A DNA stretch of 64,000 nucleotides, taken from Halorussus rarus (GTDB lineage Archaea > Halobacteriota > Halobacteria > Halobacteriales > Haladaptataceae). The stretch covers positions 1 to 64,000 of the forward strand of contig NZ_QPMJ01000002.1 of assembly GCF_003369835.1 (NCBI RefSeq), written 5' to 3'. A model generated the notes under the pieces. The model was not told where the DNA came from. It did no database searches and worked only from the letters and a program-made list of their open reading frames with translations. This document shows positions 7,384-15,197 of the stretch, one piece after another; position 1 is the first letter of the stretch, and each line of letters opens with the position of its first letter. The position numbers and the translations under genes were made by a program.

Positions 7384-8739
7384 TCACTCCTGAGACTCTT
7401 CTTCTTCCTCTTCGGTCTCCTCCTCGGCGTCCACCCGCTTCTGGACGTTGACCTGGTAGTGCTTCAGGATGTCCCGACCGAGCAGCACCGGGTAGTCCAT
7501 GTGGCCGCGGTCTTCGATGCTCGCGGTCACCGTGTGGCGGTTCCCGCCGACGCCGACGACCACGTCGACGACCGGCCGCGACCGGCTGGACTTGCTGCTG
7601 CCCGACTTGACCCTCGCGATGCTCTTGATCGGGCCGGCGCCGATCTCGGCGGCCAGCTTGGTGTCGATGCTGGTCCGGGTCGCGCCGGTGTCGGACTTGG
7701 CGACCACCGTCTCCGAGCCGCTGGTGCCGCTCAGGATGACCTCCTCGGTGTAGCCGATGACGACGGGCTCGGTCGCGCCGGTCTCCTTCGGACGGGGCTT
7801 GCAGGCCGGCACCGAGTCGTCCAGCGAGACGGTCAGGTCCTCGACCCTCGCCTCGTCGACGGTGCCGCCCGCCCGCTCGATGGCCAACTGGGCGATGTAC
7901 GGCGCCGCGCTCAGGCCGGTCGCCTTGAACAGCCCCTTGAAGCCGGCGGTCGGGTTGACCTCGAGGACGTACCAGCCGTCGTGGCCCTCGATGAGGTCGA
8001 CGCCGGCGTAGTCGAGGCCGATGGTCTCGGCGGCGTCCCGGGCGATGCGGGCGACCTCCCGGGGAAGGTTGTCGGTCGCGTCCTCGACGTCACCGCCCAG
8101 CGCGACGTTGGTCCGCCAGTCGTTCTCCGGCGCGTAGCGGTTCATCGCGCCGACGATGCGGTCGCCGACCACGTACACCCGGAGGTCGCGGTGCTCGCCC
8201 TCGTCGCGCTCGATGAGCTCCTGGAGGAACGCCTGACGGTCGCCGACCCGGGGGTTGACCAGTTCGTCGGGGCCGACCTTCCAGGTCCCGCCGCCGTGGG
8301 TCCCGATGGCGGTCTTGTACACCGCCTCCTCGCCGAAGTCGCTCCGGCCGTCGTTGAGCCGGTCGTTCGACAGCGCGAGCAGGGCGTCGGGGACCTGGAT
8401 ACCGGCGTCGGCGAGCGCGGTCGCTGTCGAGAACTTGTGGATCGCGGTCATGACCGAGCTCGGATCGTTGAGCACCGGCAGCACCGAGTCGTAGGTCTTG
8501 GCCAGCCCGAGCGCCTCCGAGGGCTGCTCGGTGTTCGAGAGCAGCAGTCGGTTCGCGATGACGTCCACGTCGGGTTCGAGGCGGACCTCACCGTCCCGCA
8601 CCCGTATCGCCGTGTTCTCCTCGCGGAGCCAGAACGGCTCGTGCCCCAGATCCTCGATAGCGTTCAGAATAGCCTTCGTTTCCTTGCTGTTGTGGAGACT
8701 GAGAACTCCGACCCGCGCCGTTGACCCGTCTGCAGTCAT
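7384..8739 (-). CDS. RimK-type ATP-grasp ligase fused to RimB-like aspartyl-type protease domain
   Basis: Predicted 451-residue fusion. Residues ~5-300 form a RimK/LysX-type ATP-grasp ligase: an N-terminal VGVLSLHNSKETKAI strand-turn, a central FGEEAVYKTAIGTHGGGTW loop, and metal-binding DLIEGHDGWYVLEVNPTAGF. Residues ~320-435 match the RimB-type putative protease domain (PF05618), with the aspartyl-protease-like motif KSDTGATRTSI and GRDILKHYQVNVQ. The C-terminus is an encoded Glu-rich tail (DAEEETEEEEEESQE). ATP-grasp RimK enzymes add glutamate or similar amino acids to peptides; whether both halves are active here is inference. The gene is divergent from the AstE-like gene at 8915. ATG 8739 (MTADGS) is chosen because the 70 codons upstream cross the divergent promoter. 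Confidence 0.88.
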   Translation of the reverse strand: MTADGSTARVGVLSLHNSKETKAILNAIEDLGHEPFWLREENTAIRVRDGEVRLEPDVDVIANRLLLSNTEQPSEALGLAKTYDSVLPVLNDPSSVMTAIHKFSTATALADAGIQVPDALLALSNDRLNDGRSDFGEEAVYKTAIGTHGGGTWKVGPDELVNPRVGDRQAFLQELIERDEGEHRDLRVYVVGDRIVGAMNRYAPENDWRTNVALGGDVEDATDNLPREVARIARDAAETIGLDYAGVDLIEGHDGWYVLEVNPTAGFKGLFKATGLSAAPYIAQLAIERAGGTVDEARVEDLTVSLDDSVPACKPRPKETGATEPVVIGYTEEVILSGTSGSETVVAKSDTGATRTSIDTKLAAEIGAGPIKSIARVKSGSSKSSRSRPVVDVVVGVGGNRHTVTASIEDRGHMDYPVLLGRDILKHYQVNVQKRVDAEEETEEEEEESQE

Positions 8740-8881
8740 TGTGCTCTGTGGTACGTCGTCGCTCCTTAAAAAATGAGACACCGCGGGCCCGTCCGCGGAC
8801 CGGCGGTCGGGCACCGTCGGACTCGGGTCGGGCCGTCGGTCACCCGCGTCGGGATCTCCGACGTCTGTCGCCGTCTGCCGC

Positions 8882-8890
8882 GTCTTTATG
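8882..8890 (+). promoter_or_regulatory. TATA-like promoter for the AstE/AspA-type gene
   Basis: GTCTTTATG lies about 27-30 bp upstream of the ATG at 8915, the expected TATA position for a leaderless transcript. Confidence 0.45.
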
Positions 8891-8914
8891 TACGGCGGGG
8901 TCCGAGTGGGTGGC

Positions 8915-9985
8915 ATGACCGGTTCGGACGGAGACCCGGACGCGTTCACCTACAACGGCGGCATCGTCGAACCGGGCGAGACCCAGAACATCCGGTACGG
9001 CATCAGCGAGACGTACCTGGGTGATCCGGTCCGGATCCCGGTCACCATCGTCAACGGTGTCGAGCCCGGACCGACGGTGTTCCTCTCGGCGGCGGCCCAC
9101 GGCGACGAGCTCAACGGCATTGAGGTGGTCCGGGAGGTCGCCCACGAGTGGAACCACGACGACCTCTGCGGGACGCTGGTCTGCCTCCCGGTGCTCAACG
9201 TGCCGGGCTTCCTGGCCCAGGAGCGGTACCTCCCCATCTACGACCGGGACCTCAACCGGTCGTTTCCGGGTCGGGAGGGGTCGACCAGCGCCAAGCGGAT
9301 GGCCTACCAGATCTTCCGGAACTTCCTGGCGCCGTGCGACATCGGCCTGGACTTCCACACGTCGACGCGGGGCCGGACCAACATGCTCCACGTCCGGGCC
9401 GACATGGCCGACCCCGAGGTGACGCGCCTCGCCAAAGCGTTCGGGTCCAACGTGGTCATCTCCTCGGAGGGGCCGACGGGGACGCTCCGCCGCGAGGCGA
9501 CCGACTTCGGCATCCCGACCATCACCATCGAGATGGGCGAGGCCCACCGGTTCCAGCGCGAATTCATCGACCGGAGCCTCGAGGGCGTCGAGAGCGTCCT
9601 CGCGGAGTACGGCGTCCACCGGACCCAGGCGGTGAAGTGGCCGGGGTGGCGGACCGTCATCGACGACGACAAGGAGAAGACCTGGATCCGCGCCGACGCG
9701 GGCGGACTGGTCGACATGCACCACGATCGGGGGTCGCTGGTGTACGAGGGCGACACCATCTGCACGATCACCAATCCGTTCAAGACCGACAGCGAACCCG
9801 TCGAGGCGCCCTTCACCGGCCTGCTCGTCGGCGTGCTGGAGAACCCCGTCGTCTACCCCGGGAACCCGCTGTGCCACATGGTGGAACTCTCGGCGAAGAC
9901 CCGGCGGGCCCTCAAGCGCGACCGCGCCCGGAACGAGACCGCCGAGACGCCCACGCCGCCGCCCGCGAACCCGAGCGCGCGGTGA
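8915..9985 (+). CDS. Succinylglutamate desuccinylase/aspartoacylase family protein
   Basis: Predicted 356-residue zinc-dependent deacylase. Zinc ligands are visible as [11 protein letters not shown] (His and Glu) and LDFHTSTRG (His), with the substrate-binding [10 protein letters not shown] motif between them, matching the AstE/AspA superfamily. A C-terminal ~90-residue domain ([17 protein letters not shown] to [20 protein letters not shown]) looks like the biotinyl/lipoyl-like beta domain often found in this family. It is divergently adjacent to the RimK-RimB fusion, suggesting a linked role in modifying or trimming an acidic peptide or amino acid; that link is inference. The ATG at 8915 (MTGSDG) is chosen from TATA spacing. 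Confidence 0.9.
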   Translation: MTGSDGDPDAFTYNGGIVEPGETQNIRYGISETYLGDPVRIPVTIVNGVEPGPTVFLSAAAHGDELNGIEVVREVAHEWNHDDLCGTLVCLPVLNVPGFLAQERYLPIYDRDLNRSFPGREGSTSAKRMAYQIFRNFLAPCDIGLDFHTSTRGRTNMLHVRADMADPEVTRLAKAFGSNVVISSEGPTGTLRREATDFGIPTITIEMGEAHRFQREFIDRSLEGVESVLAEYGVHRTQAVKWPGWRTVIDDDKEKTWIRADAGGLVDMHHDRGSLVYEGDTICTITNPFKTDSEPVEAPFTGLLVGVLENPVVYPGNPLCHMVELSAKTRRALKRDRARNETAETPTPPPANPSAR

Positions 9986-10272
9986 CCCTCGAAGCGGACG
10001 TCGGGTCCCCTCATCTCCGCGCACTCGACCGGGACGCCGGGTCGTCCGCGTATCGTTCCTCCTCGAAACCCGGTCCAGACGTCTGTTTTCCGGTCGATCG
10101 TTCCTGTCGCTGTCAGTTTTCGTCGCCCCGGAGTTCGCGACCCGGCGCGACCGCCGAGACGCGACCGACGCGGGAGATATCAGATCAGAAACGAGTACAG
10201 GTACGGTCCTACGGGTCGGCAGTAGGTAGAAACTTCTATTTGCCCACAGTCCACAGTCCCGAACGGACAAGT

Positions 10273-10665
10273 ATGAGTCAATCGTACAATCGAGGCCTCG
10301 TCGAAGACTTCGGCCGGTGGCGGGAGTTCACGGCCGGGATGTGGGCCTGGATATTTCACAAGTTCACCGGGTGGGTGCTCATCGGCTACCTGTTCACGCA
10401 CATCGCCGTGCTGAGTACCTACATCTCCGGTTCGAACGCGTACACCGACACGATCCAGGGGCTCGAGAGCCTGCTCGTCGTCCGGGTGATGGAGGTCGGC
10501 CTGCTGGCGGTGGCCGTCTTCCACATCCTGAACGGCGTTCGCCTGCTGTTCGTCGACCTGGGTCTCGGTCTCGAGCAGCAGGACAAGAGCTTCTACGCGT
10601 CGCTGGTCGTCACCGGCGTCATCGTGCTGGCGTCCATTCCGACGTTCCTGGAGGGGGCGTTCTAG
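10273..10665 (+). CDS. sdhC: Succinate dehydrogenase cytochrome b subunit SdhC
   Basis: Predicted 130-residue membrane anchor subunit of succinate dehydrogenase (complex II). Three transmembrane helices are visible. His residues suited to heme b ligation occur in [22 protein letters not shown] and in [10 protein letters not shown]. It begins the operon sdhC-sdhD-sdhB-sdhA, with only one base between its stop and the sdhD start. Upstream (9986-10272) no gene is seen. Confidence 0.95.
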   Translation: MSQSYNRGLVEDFGRWREFTAGMWAWIFHKFTGWVLIGYLFTHIAVLSTYISGSNAYTDTIQGLESLLVVRVMEVGLLAVAVFHILNGVRLLFVDLGLGLEQQDKSFYASLVVTGVIVLASIPTFLEGAF

Positions 10666-10666
10666 G

Positions 10667-11032
10667 ATGGCCGAGCGCTACTCCTCGTTCCGGAGCGGGA
10701 GCGCCTCGTGGTTCCTCCAGCGGGTGACGGCGGCGTTCCTCGTCGTGGTCCTGGCGTTCCACTTCTTCCTGCTCCACTTCGTCAACCACGCCTCCGAGGT
10801 GACGTTCGCCGGCACGACCGCCCGGATGGAACAGTGGGGCTATCTCGTCACGATGGTCCTGTTCCTGCTGACCGCGACGTTCCACGGCGTCAACGGCGTC
10901 TACGCCGCGCTGCTGAACCAGGGTCTGACGGGCACCAGGAAGACCGCAGTGAAGGGCGTTCTCGCCGTCGCCGGCCTCGCGCTGGCGGGCCAGGGCGTCT
11001 ACCTCGCGCTCGTCATGTCCGGAGTGATGTAA
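10667..11032 (+). CDS. sdhD: Succinate dehydrogenase membrane subunit SdhD
   Basis: Predicted 121-residue membrane protein with three helices: WFLQRVTAAFLVVVLAFHFFLLHFVNH, then MEQWGYLVTMVLFLLTATFHGVNGVY, then a C-terminal helix. It pairs with SdhC to anchor the catalytic subunits and form the heme/quinone site. The spacing (1 bp after sdhC, 4 bp before sdhB) indicates tight co-translation. Confidence 0.93.
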   Translation: MAERYSSFRSGSASWFLQRVTAAFLVVVLAFHFFLLHFVNHASEVTFAGTTARMEQWGYLVTMVLFLLTATFHGVNGVYAALLNQGLTGTRKTAVKGVLAVAGLALAGQGVYLALVMSGVM

Positions 11033-11036
11033 CACC

Positions 11037-11933
11037 ATGAGCACGCAAGTTCCAGAAGAGCAAGAGCAGAGCGAGACCGACGAACAGGTCGACGCCGAGA
11101 CCGAGGTCGAGATGGGCGGGGGCGCCTCGTACGGCGACCAGCGCCGTGCGGAGCGCGACGCCCAGCGCGAACAGTCGGTGTCGGGCGCGCCCGCGGACAT
11201 CGAGGGCGAGACCTTCCGGCTGAAGGTGTTCCGCTACGACCCCGAGGTCGAGGGGAAGATGGAGCCGCGGTTCGACGACTTCGCGGTGCCGCGCCAGAAG
11301 GGGATGACGGTCCTCGACGCGCTCATCTACGCCCGCGACCGCTACGACACCACGCTGACGTTCCGGCACTCCTGCCGGCAGGCGGTCTGCGGGTCGGACG
11401 CGCTGTTCATCAACGGCCGCCAGCGACTCGGCTGCCAGACCCAGATCTCGGACCTCGAGGAACCGGTCCGGGTCGAGCCGCTGCCCCACCAGGACGTTGT
11501 CAAGGATCTCGTCGTGGACATGGAGCACTTCTACGACCAGATGCACGCGGTCGAGCCGTTCTTCCAGCCCGACGAGGAGCCCGACGGCGACCTCGAGGAG
11601 TACCGACAGACCCGCGAGAACCGCGAGAAGATCAAGATGTCCACGCGGTGCATCTGGTGCGGCGCCTGCATGTCCTCGTGCAACATCGCGGCCGGGGACA
11701 ACCAGTACCTCGGACCGGCGGCCATCAACAAGGCCTACCGGTTCGCGATGGACGAGCGCGAGGGCGAGAACGTCAAGGAGCACCGGCTCAACGTGATGGA
11801 CCAGGAGCACGGCGTCTGGCGGTGCCAGACCCAGTTCTCCTGCACCAACGTCTGTCCGAAGGACATCCCGCTGACCGAGCACATCCAGGAGCTCAAGCGC
11901 GAAGCGGTGAAGCAGAACCTGAAATTCTGGTAG
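11037..11933 (+). CDS. sdhB: Succinate dehydrogenase iron-sulfur subunit SdhB
   Basis: Predicted 298-residue electron-transfer subunit. A haloarchaeal acidic N-terminal extension of ~55 residues precedes the ferredoxin-type 2Fe-2S domain, with ligands in CRQAVCG and the Cys of RLGCQ. The C-terminal helical domain carries the 4Fe-4S motif CIWCGACMSSC and a further set in CQTQFSCTNVCPKDIP. It passes electrons from the SdhA FAD to the membrane quinone. It is third in the sdhCDBA operon. Confidence 0.97.
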   Translation: MSTQVPEEQEQSETDEQVDAETEVEMGGGASYGDQRRAERDAQREQSVSGAPADIEGETFRLKVFRYDPEVEGKMEPRFDDFAVPRQKGMTVLDALIYARDRYDTTLTFRHSCRQAVCGSDALFINGRQRLGCQTQISDLEEPVRVEPLPHQDVVKDLVVDMEHFYDQMHAVEPFFQPDEEPDGDLEEYRQTRENREKIKMSTRCIWCGACMSSCNIAAGDNQYLGPAAINKAYRFAMDEREGENVKEHRLNVMDQEHGVWRCQTQFSCTNVCPKDIPLTEHIQELKREAVKQNLKFW

Positions 11934-11961
11934 CTCGAACACCAACTACTGAAACACAACC

Positions 11962-13902
11962 ATGCACGAACACGACGTTCTGGTAATCGGCGGCGGCGGC
12001 GCCGGCCTCCGGGCGGCCATCGCGGCCCACGAGGAGGGCGCGGACGTGGCCATCGTCACGAAGCTCCACCCCGTGCGGAGCCACACCGGCGCGGCCGAGG
12101 GCGGCATCAACGCGGCGCTCCGCGAGGGCGACGACTGGGAGCTCCACGCCTACGACACGATGAAGGGGTCGGACTACCTCGGCGACGCCCCCGCCATCGA
12201 GACGCTGGCGCAGGACAGCCCCGAGGAGACCATCCAGCTCGAGAACTGGGGGATGCCGTTCTCCCGCGAGGACGACGGCCGGGTCTCCCAGCGCCCGTTC
12301 GGCGGCCTCTCGTTCGCCCGGACGACCTACGCCGGGGCCGAGACCGGCCACCACATGCTCCACACGATGTACGAGCAGGTGGTCAAGCGCGGCATCCAGG
12401 TGTACGACGAGTGGTACGTCACGGACCTCGCGGTCACCGACCACGACGACCCCGAGGACCGCGAGTGCCACGGCGTGGTCGGCTACGACATCAAGACCGG
12501 CCAGATAGAGGGCTTCAAGGCGCGCAACGGCGTCATCCTCGCGACCGGCGGCCTCGGTCAGGTGTTCGACCACACCACCAACGCGGTGGCCAACACCGGC
12601 GACGGCGCCGCGATGGCCTACCGCGCGGGCGTCCCGCTGGAGGACATGGAGTTCGTCCAGTTCCACCCGACCACGCTCCCCTCGACCGGCGTCCTCATCT
12701 CCGAGGGCGTCCGCGGGGAAGGCGGCATCCTCTACAACGCCGAGGGCGAGCGGTTCATGTTCGAGTACGGCTACGCCAACAACGACGGCGAGCTCGCCTC
12801 CCGGGACGTGGTGTCGCGGGCCGAACTCACCGAGATCAACGCCGGCCGCGGCGTCGACGACGAGTACGTCTACCTCGACATGCGCCACCTCGGCGAGGAG
12901 CGCATCACCGACCGGCTCGAGAACATCCTCCACCTCGCCCGGGACTTCGAGGGCGTCGACGGGCTGGAGGAGCCGATGCCGGTCAAGCCCGGCCAGCACT
13001 ACGAGATGGGCGGCATCGAGACCGACGAGAACGGCCAGACGCTCATCGACGGCCTCTACGCCGCCGGCGAGTGCGCCTGCGTCTCGGTCCACGGCTCGAA
13101 CCGACTAGGCGGCAACGCGCTGCCCGAACTCATCGTCTTCGGCGCCCGGGCCGGCCGCCACGCCGCGGGCACCGACCTCGGCGAGCCCGAGATCACGACC
13201 GGCCGGACCGACGACAGCGAGCCCGAGGAGGACCTCGACACGCCGGTCGAACCCGGCGCGGTTTCGGCGGCCGACGAGGACGTCGCGGCCGACGGCGGTG
13301 AGCGAACCGACGATGAGCGCGAGCGCAGCGAGCGCAAATCCCGCCAGACCCCGTCTGGCGACGGTTCGCGATCCTCGTCAGACGTTGCGTCTGACGGTGG
13401 CGCCGCAGTCGTCGAACCCGACGAGACGGTCCGGCGCGCGGTCGAGCGCGAGCGCACCCGCGTCGAGCGCCTGATGGAGAAAGAGGAGGGCGTCCAGCAC
13501 GCTGAGCTCCGGGAGGACCTCCAGGTGTCGATGACCGAGAACGTCAACGTGTTCCGGAACGAGGAGGGCCTCAAGCAGGCCCTGCGCGACATCCGGGAGG
13601 TCCGCGAGGCCTACCAGGACGTCTACGTCAACGACCCCTCGCGGACGTTCAACACCGACCTCATCCACACCATCGAGACCCGCAACCTCATCGACCTCGC
13701 GGAGGCCATCACGCTCGGTGCGCTGGCCCGCGACGAGTTCCGCGGCGCCCACTGGCGCCAGGAGCACCAGGAGCGCAAGGACGACGAGTGGCTCAAGCAC
13801 ACGATGCTGTCGTGGGAGGACGGGAGCCCCGAACTCTGGTACAAGCCCGTCATCCTCGAGGGCGAGGACAAGACCTACGAGCCGAAGGAACGCTCGTACT
13901 AG
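11962..13902 (+). CDS. sdhA: Succinate dehydrogenase/fumarate reductase flavoprotein SdhA
   Basis: Predicted 646-residue catalytic subunit oxidising succinate to fumarate. The FAD-binding GGGGAGLRAAIAAHE is at residues ~10-24. The flavinylation His lies in VRSHTGAAEGGINAAL. The capping and catalytic region has FVQFHPTTLPSTG and EGVRGEGG, and the SVHGSNRLGGNALPELIVFG segment closes the FAD domain near residue 395. Residues ~415-485 form an acidic, low-complexity linker before the C-terminal helical domain. Part of that linker (about 13300-13398) consists of palindromic DNA that looks inserted. It ends the operon. Confidence 0.97.
   Translation: MHEHDVLVIGGGGAGLRAAIAAHEEGADVAIVTKLHPVRSHTGAAEGGINAALREGDDWELHAYDTMKGSDYLGDAPAIETLAQDSPEETIQLENWGMPFSREDDGRVSQRPFGGLSFARTTYAGAETGHHMLHTMYEQVVKRGIQVYDEWYVTDLAVTDHDDPEDRECHGVVGYDIKTGQIEGFKARNGVILATGGLGQVFDHTTNAVANTGDGAAMAYRAGVPLEDMEFVQFHPTTLPSTGVLISEGVRGEGGILYNAEGERFMFEYGYANNDGELASRDVVSRAELTEINAGRGVDDEYVYLDMRHLGEERITDRLENILHLARDFEGVDGLEEPMPVKPGQHYEMGGIETDENGQTLIDGLYAAGECACVSVHGSNRLGGNALPELIVFGARAGRHAAGTDLGEPEITTGRTDDSEPEEDLDTPVEPGAVSAADEDVAADGGERTDDERERSERKSRQTPSGDGSRSSSDVASDGGAAVVEPDETVRRAVERERTRVERLMEKEEGVQHAELREDLQVSMTENVNVFRNEEGLKQALRDIREVREAYQDVYVNDPSRTFNTDLIHTIETRNLIDLAEAITLGALARDEFRGAHWRQEHQERKDDEWLKHTMLSWEDGSPELWYKPVILEGEDKTYEPKERSY
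13342..13396. repeat. Paired palindromes inside sdhA linker
   Basis: Two near-adjacent hairpins lie within coding sequence. The first has 8-nt arms CGCCAGAC / GTCTGGCG with a CCC loop (13342-13360). The second has 9-nt arms CGTCAGACG / CGTCTGACG with a TTG loop (13376-13396). They follow a purine-rich stretch rich in GAGCGCGAGCGCAGCGAGCG. The reading frame stays open and encodes a Ser/Arg/Asp-rich linker. Short palindromic elements of this style are familiar between genes in haloarchaeal genomes; the in-gene position is the odd part. Confidence 0.7.
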
Positions 13903-14027
13903 CTGCGACCTCGTTTTACCTACCCCCGACCGCGCTTCGATTGCCTCCTGTTTCTCGGTTCTCCGACCCCGAGGACCGCCTCCTGCACCGCGTTCGCCGG
14001 TGCTCCTCACTGGCTGGAAATCAGCGT

Positions 14028-14471
14028 TCACGCCCGGACGACGTAGGTGCCGGCGATACCGTCGAAGACCCGTTGGTTGCGCTCGCTCATCGCTATCGCC
14101 GCCAGCGCCACCGCGCTGGTGAGCCAGCTGAACAGGACGACCGCCGGGAGGTTCCGCGCGAGCGCCTGTCCGAGCGACGGGTCCCGGCCTCGCCTGCTGA
14201 CGACCCTGATACCGGCCAGTCGCTTTCCGACGGTCTGGCCGTTCCACGTCCCCTCGAGTAGACCGCCGTACAACGGAAGGGTGAGGAAGCCCAGACCCAC
14301 GAGGCCGCGAGCCGCCGCTTCCCCTTCGGGGCGGAACAGGGAAGCCAGCGCGGCCGTCACGGCGAGGACCTGGACGAACTGGAGTATCAGGTCGACGACC
14401 TGGGCGCCGATGCGGGAACCGACGACGTCGGTCGAGTCCCGGTCCGGTCGACCGGAGATGCTGGAGGACAT
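14028..14471 (-). CDS. RDD family membrane protein
   Basis: Predicted 147-residue membrane protein. The RDD-domain signatures are visible: GSRIGAQVVDLILQF at the start (the Arg-Asp pattern), EGTWNGQTVGKRLAGIRVV in the middle (TxGKxxxGxxV), and RVFDGIAGTYVV at the end. Three hydrophobic helices are present. RDD proteins are of uncertain role, and some have been proposed to act in ion or osmolyte transport. It is convergent with sdhA. Confidence 0.88.
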   Translation of the reverse strand: MSSSISGRPDRDSTDVVGSRIGAQVVDLILQFVQVLAVTAALASLFRPEGEAAARGLVGLGFLTLPLYGGLLEGTWNGQTVGKRLAGIRVVSRRGRDPSLGQALARNLPAVVLFSWLTSAVALAAIAMSERNQRVFDGIAGTYVVRA

Positions 14472-14542
14472 CGACGTATCGGTAATACAGAATTGTTGAT
14501 AGTCCTACCGGCCGACGGGGTGCGCCGAAACTGGCGATTTGG

Positions 14543-14743
14543 CTACCCTGCCAGCCCCAGCAGCGACAACAGGTCGACGCCGGCGTCGAAGTACTCGACG
14601 GTCCTGTAGCCGAGATAGATGCCCACGATGCCGATTACGCCGGGGAGCCGCGGCGGCGCGGGCATCGGGATGCCGAGGAAGGTGAACAGCGCGCCCGTGA
14701 CGAACCCCGTCAGCAGGGCGAGGAAGGTGAGCGTGAGATTCAT
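14543..14743 (-). CDS. XapX domain-containing small membrane protein
   Basis: Predicted 66-residue protein with two hydrophobic segments. The central motif IPMPAPPRLPGVIGIVGIYLGY closely fits the XapX domain (DUF1427; pattern PxPAPPxxxGxxGIxGxxxGY). The function of XapX proteins is unknown; the name comes from the xanthosine-utilisation locus of E. coli. It is short but confident because the motif spans most of the protein. Confidence 0.9.
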   Translation of the reverse strand: MNLTLTFLALLTGFVTGALFTFLGIPMPAPPRLPGVIGIVGIYLGYRTVEYFDAGVDLLSLLGLAG

Positions 14744-14877
14744 ACCCGCCGACTTGCGCCCGGACTCAAATGCAGGTTCCGATTCGCGACGCCGCTCGGA
14801 GTCCAGGCATTGAATGACAATCCGCGAAGAAGAACGCGTGACCGCGAGGCCGTCGACCGGGAGGGTCGCTCAGCGGT

Positions 14878-14997
14878 TCAGCGCCACTGCGAGAGGGTGT
14901 GCGACTCCGCGAACGGCATCGCGAGGTACGCTTCGTCGTTCGAGACGTCCGCGATGACGGTCGTGCGCTCGTCGTCGCTCTCGTCGACCGCGAACAT
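14878..14997 (-). CDS. Small conserved haloarchaeal-type acidic protein, 5' end unresolved
   Basis: The minus frame reads acidic protein-like sequence, FEDGEVMFAVDESDDERTT followed by VIADVSNDEAYLAMPFAESH, ending TLSQWR. It resembles a short beta-rich haloarchaeal family I have seen but cannot name with certainty. The frame is open to about 15060, but the only ATG in it is the internal Met at 14997. No ATG, GTG or TTG occurs in the 21 codons upstream before a TGA. Either the gene is 39 residues long, or it uses a rare start such as CTG near 15054, or its 5' end has been lost. Confidence 0.5.
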   Translation of the reverse strand: MFAVDESDDERTTVIADVSNDEAYLAMPFAESHTLSQWR

Positions 14998-15122
14998 GAC
15001 TTCTCCGTCTTCGAACGATTCGTCCAGGTCGGTGGTGGGGATGGTCCAACTCAGGGTAGATCACCGTCGTTCGGTCTGCCGTATCCAGTTTTAGCCGCGG
15101 GACTCCCTTTAGTATACACCAC

Positions 15123-15143
15123 CCTCCCGTCCGTAACGGGAGG
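15123..15143 (-). terminator. Hairpin downstream of the PGF-CTERM surface protein gene
   Basis: Perfect 7-bp inverted repeat, CCTCCCG / CGGGAGG with a 7-nt loop, about 55-75 bp past the stop codon of the gene at 15198-17426. No long T run follows on the minus strand, so a terminator role is plausible rather than shown. Confidence 0.4.
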
Positions 15144-15197
15144 TTACCGGCTCGCTACCCCCGATAAAACGTTTGTAACGGGACCGTACCGGCGGGC

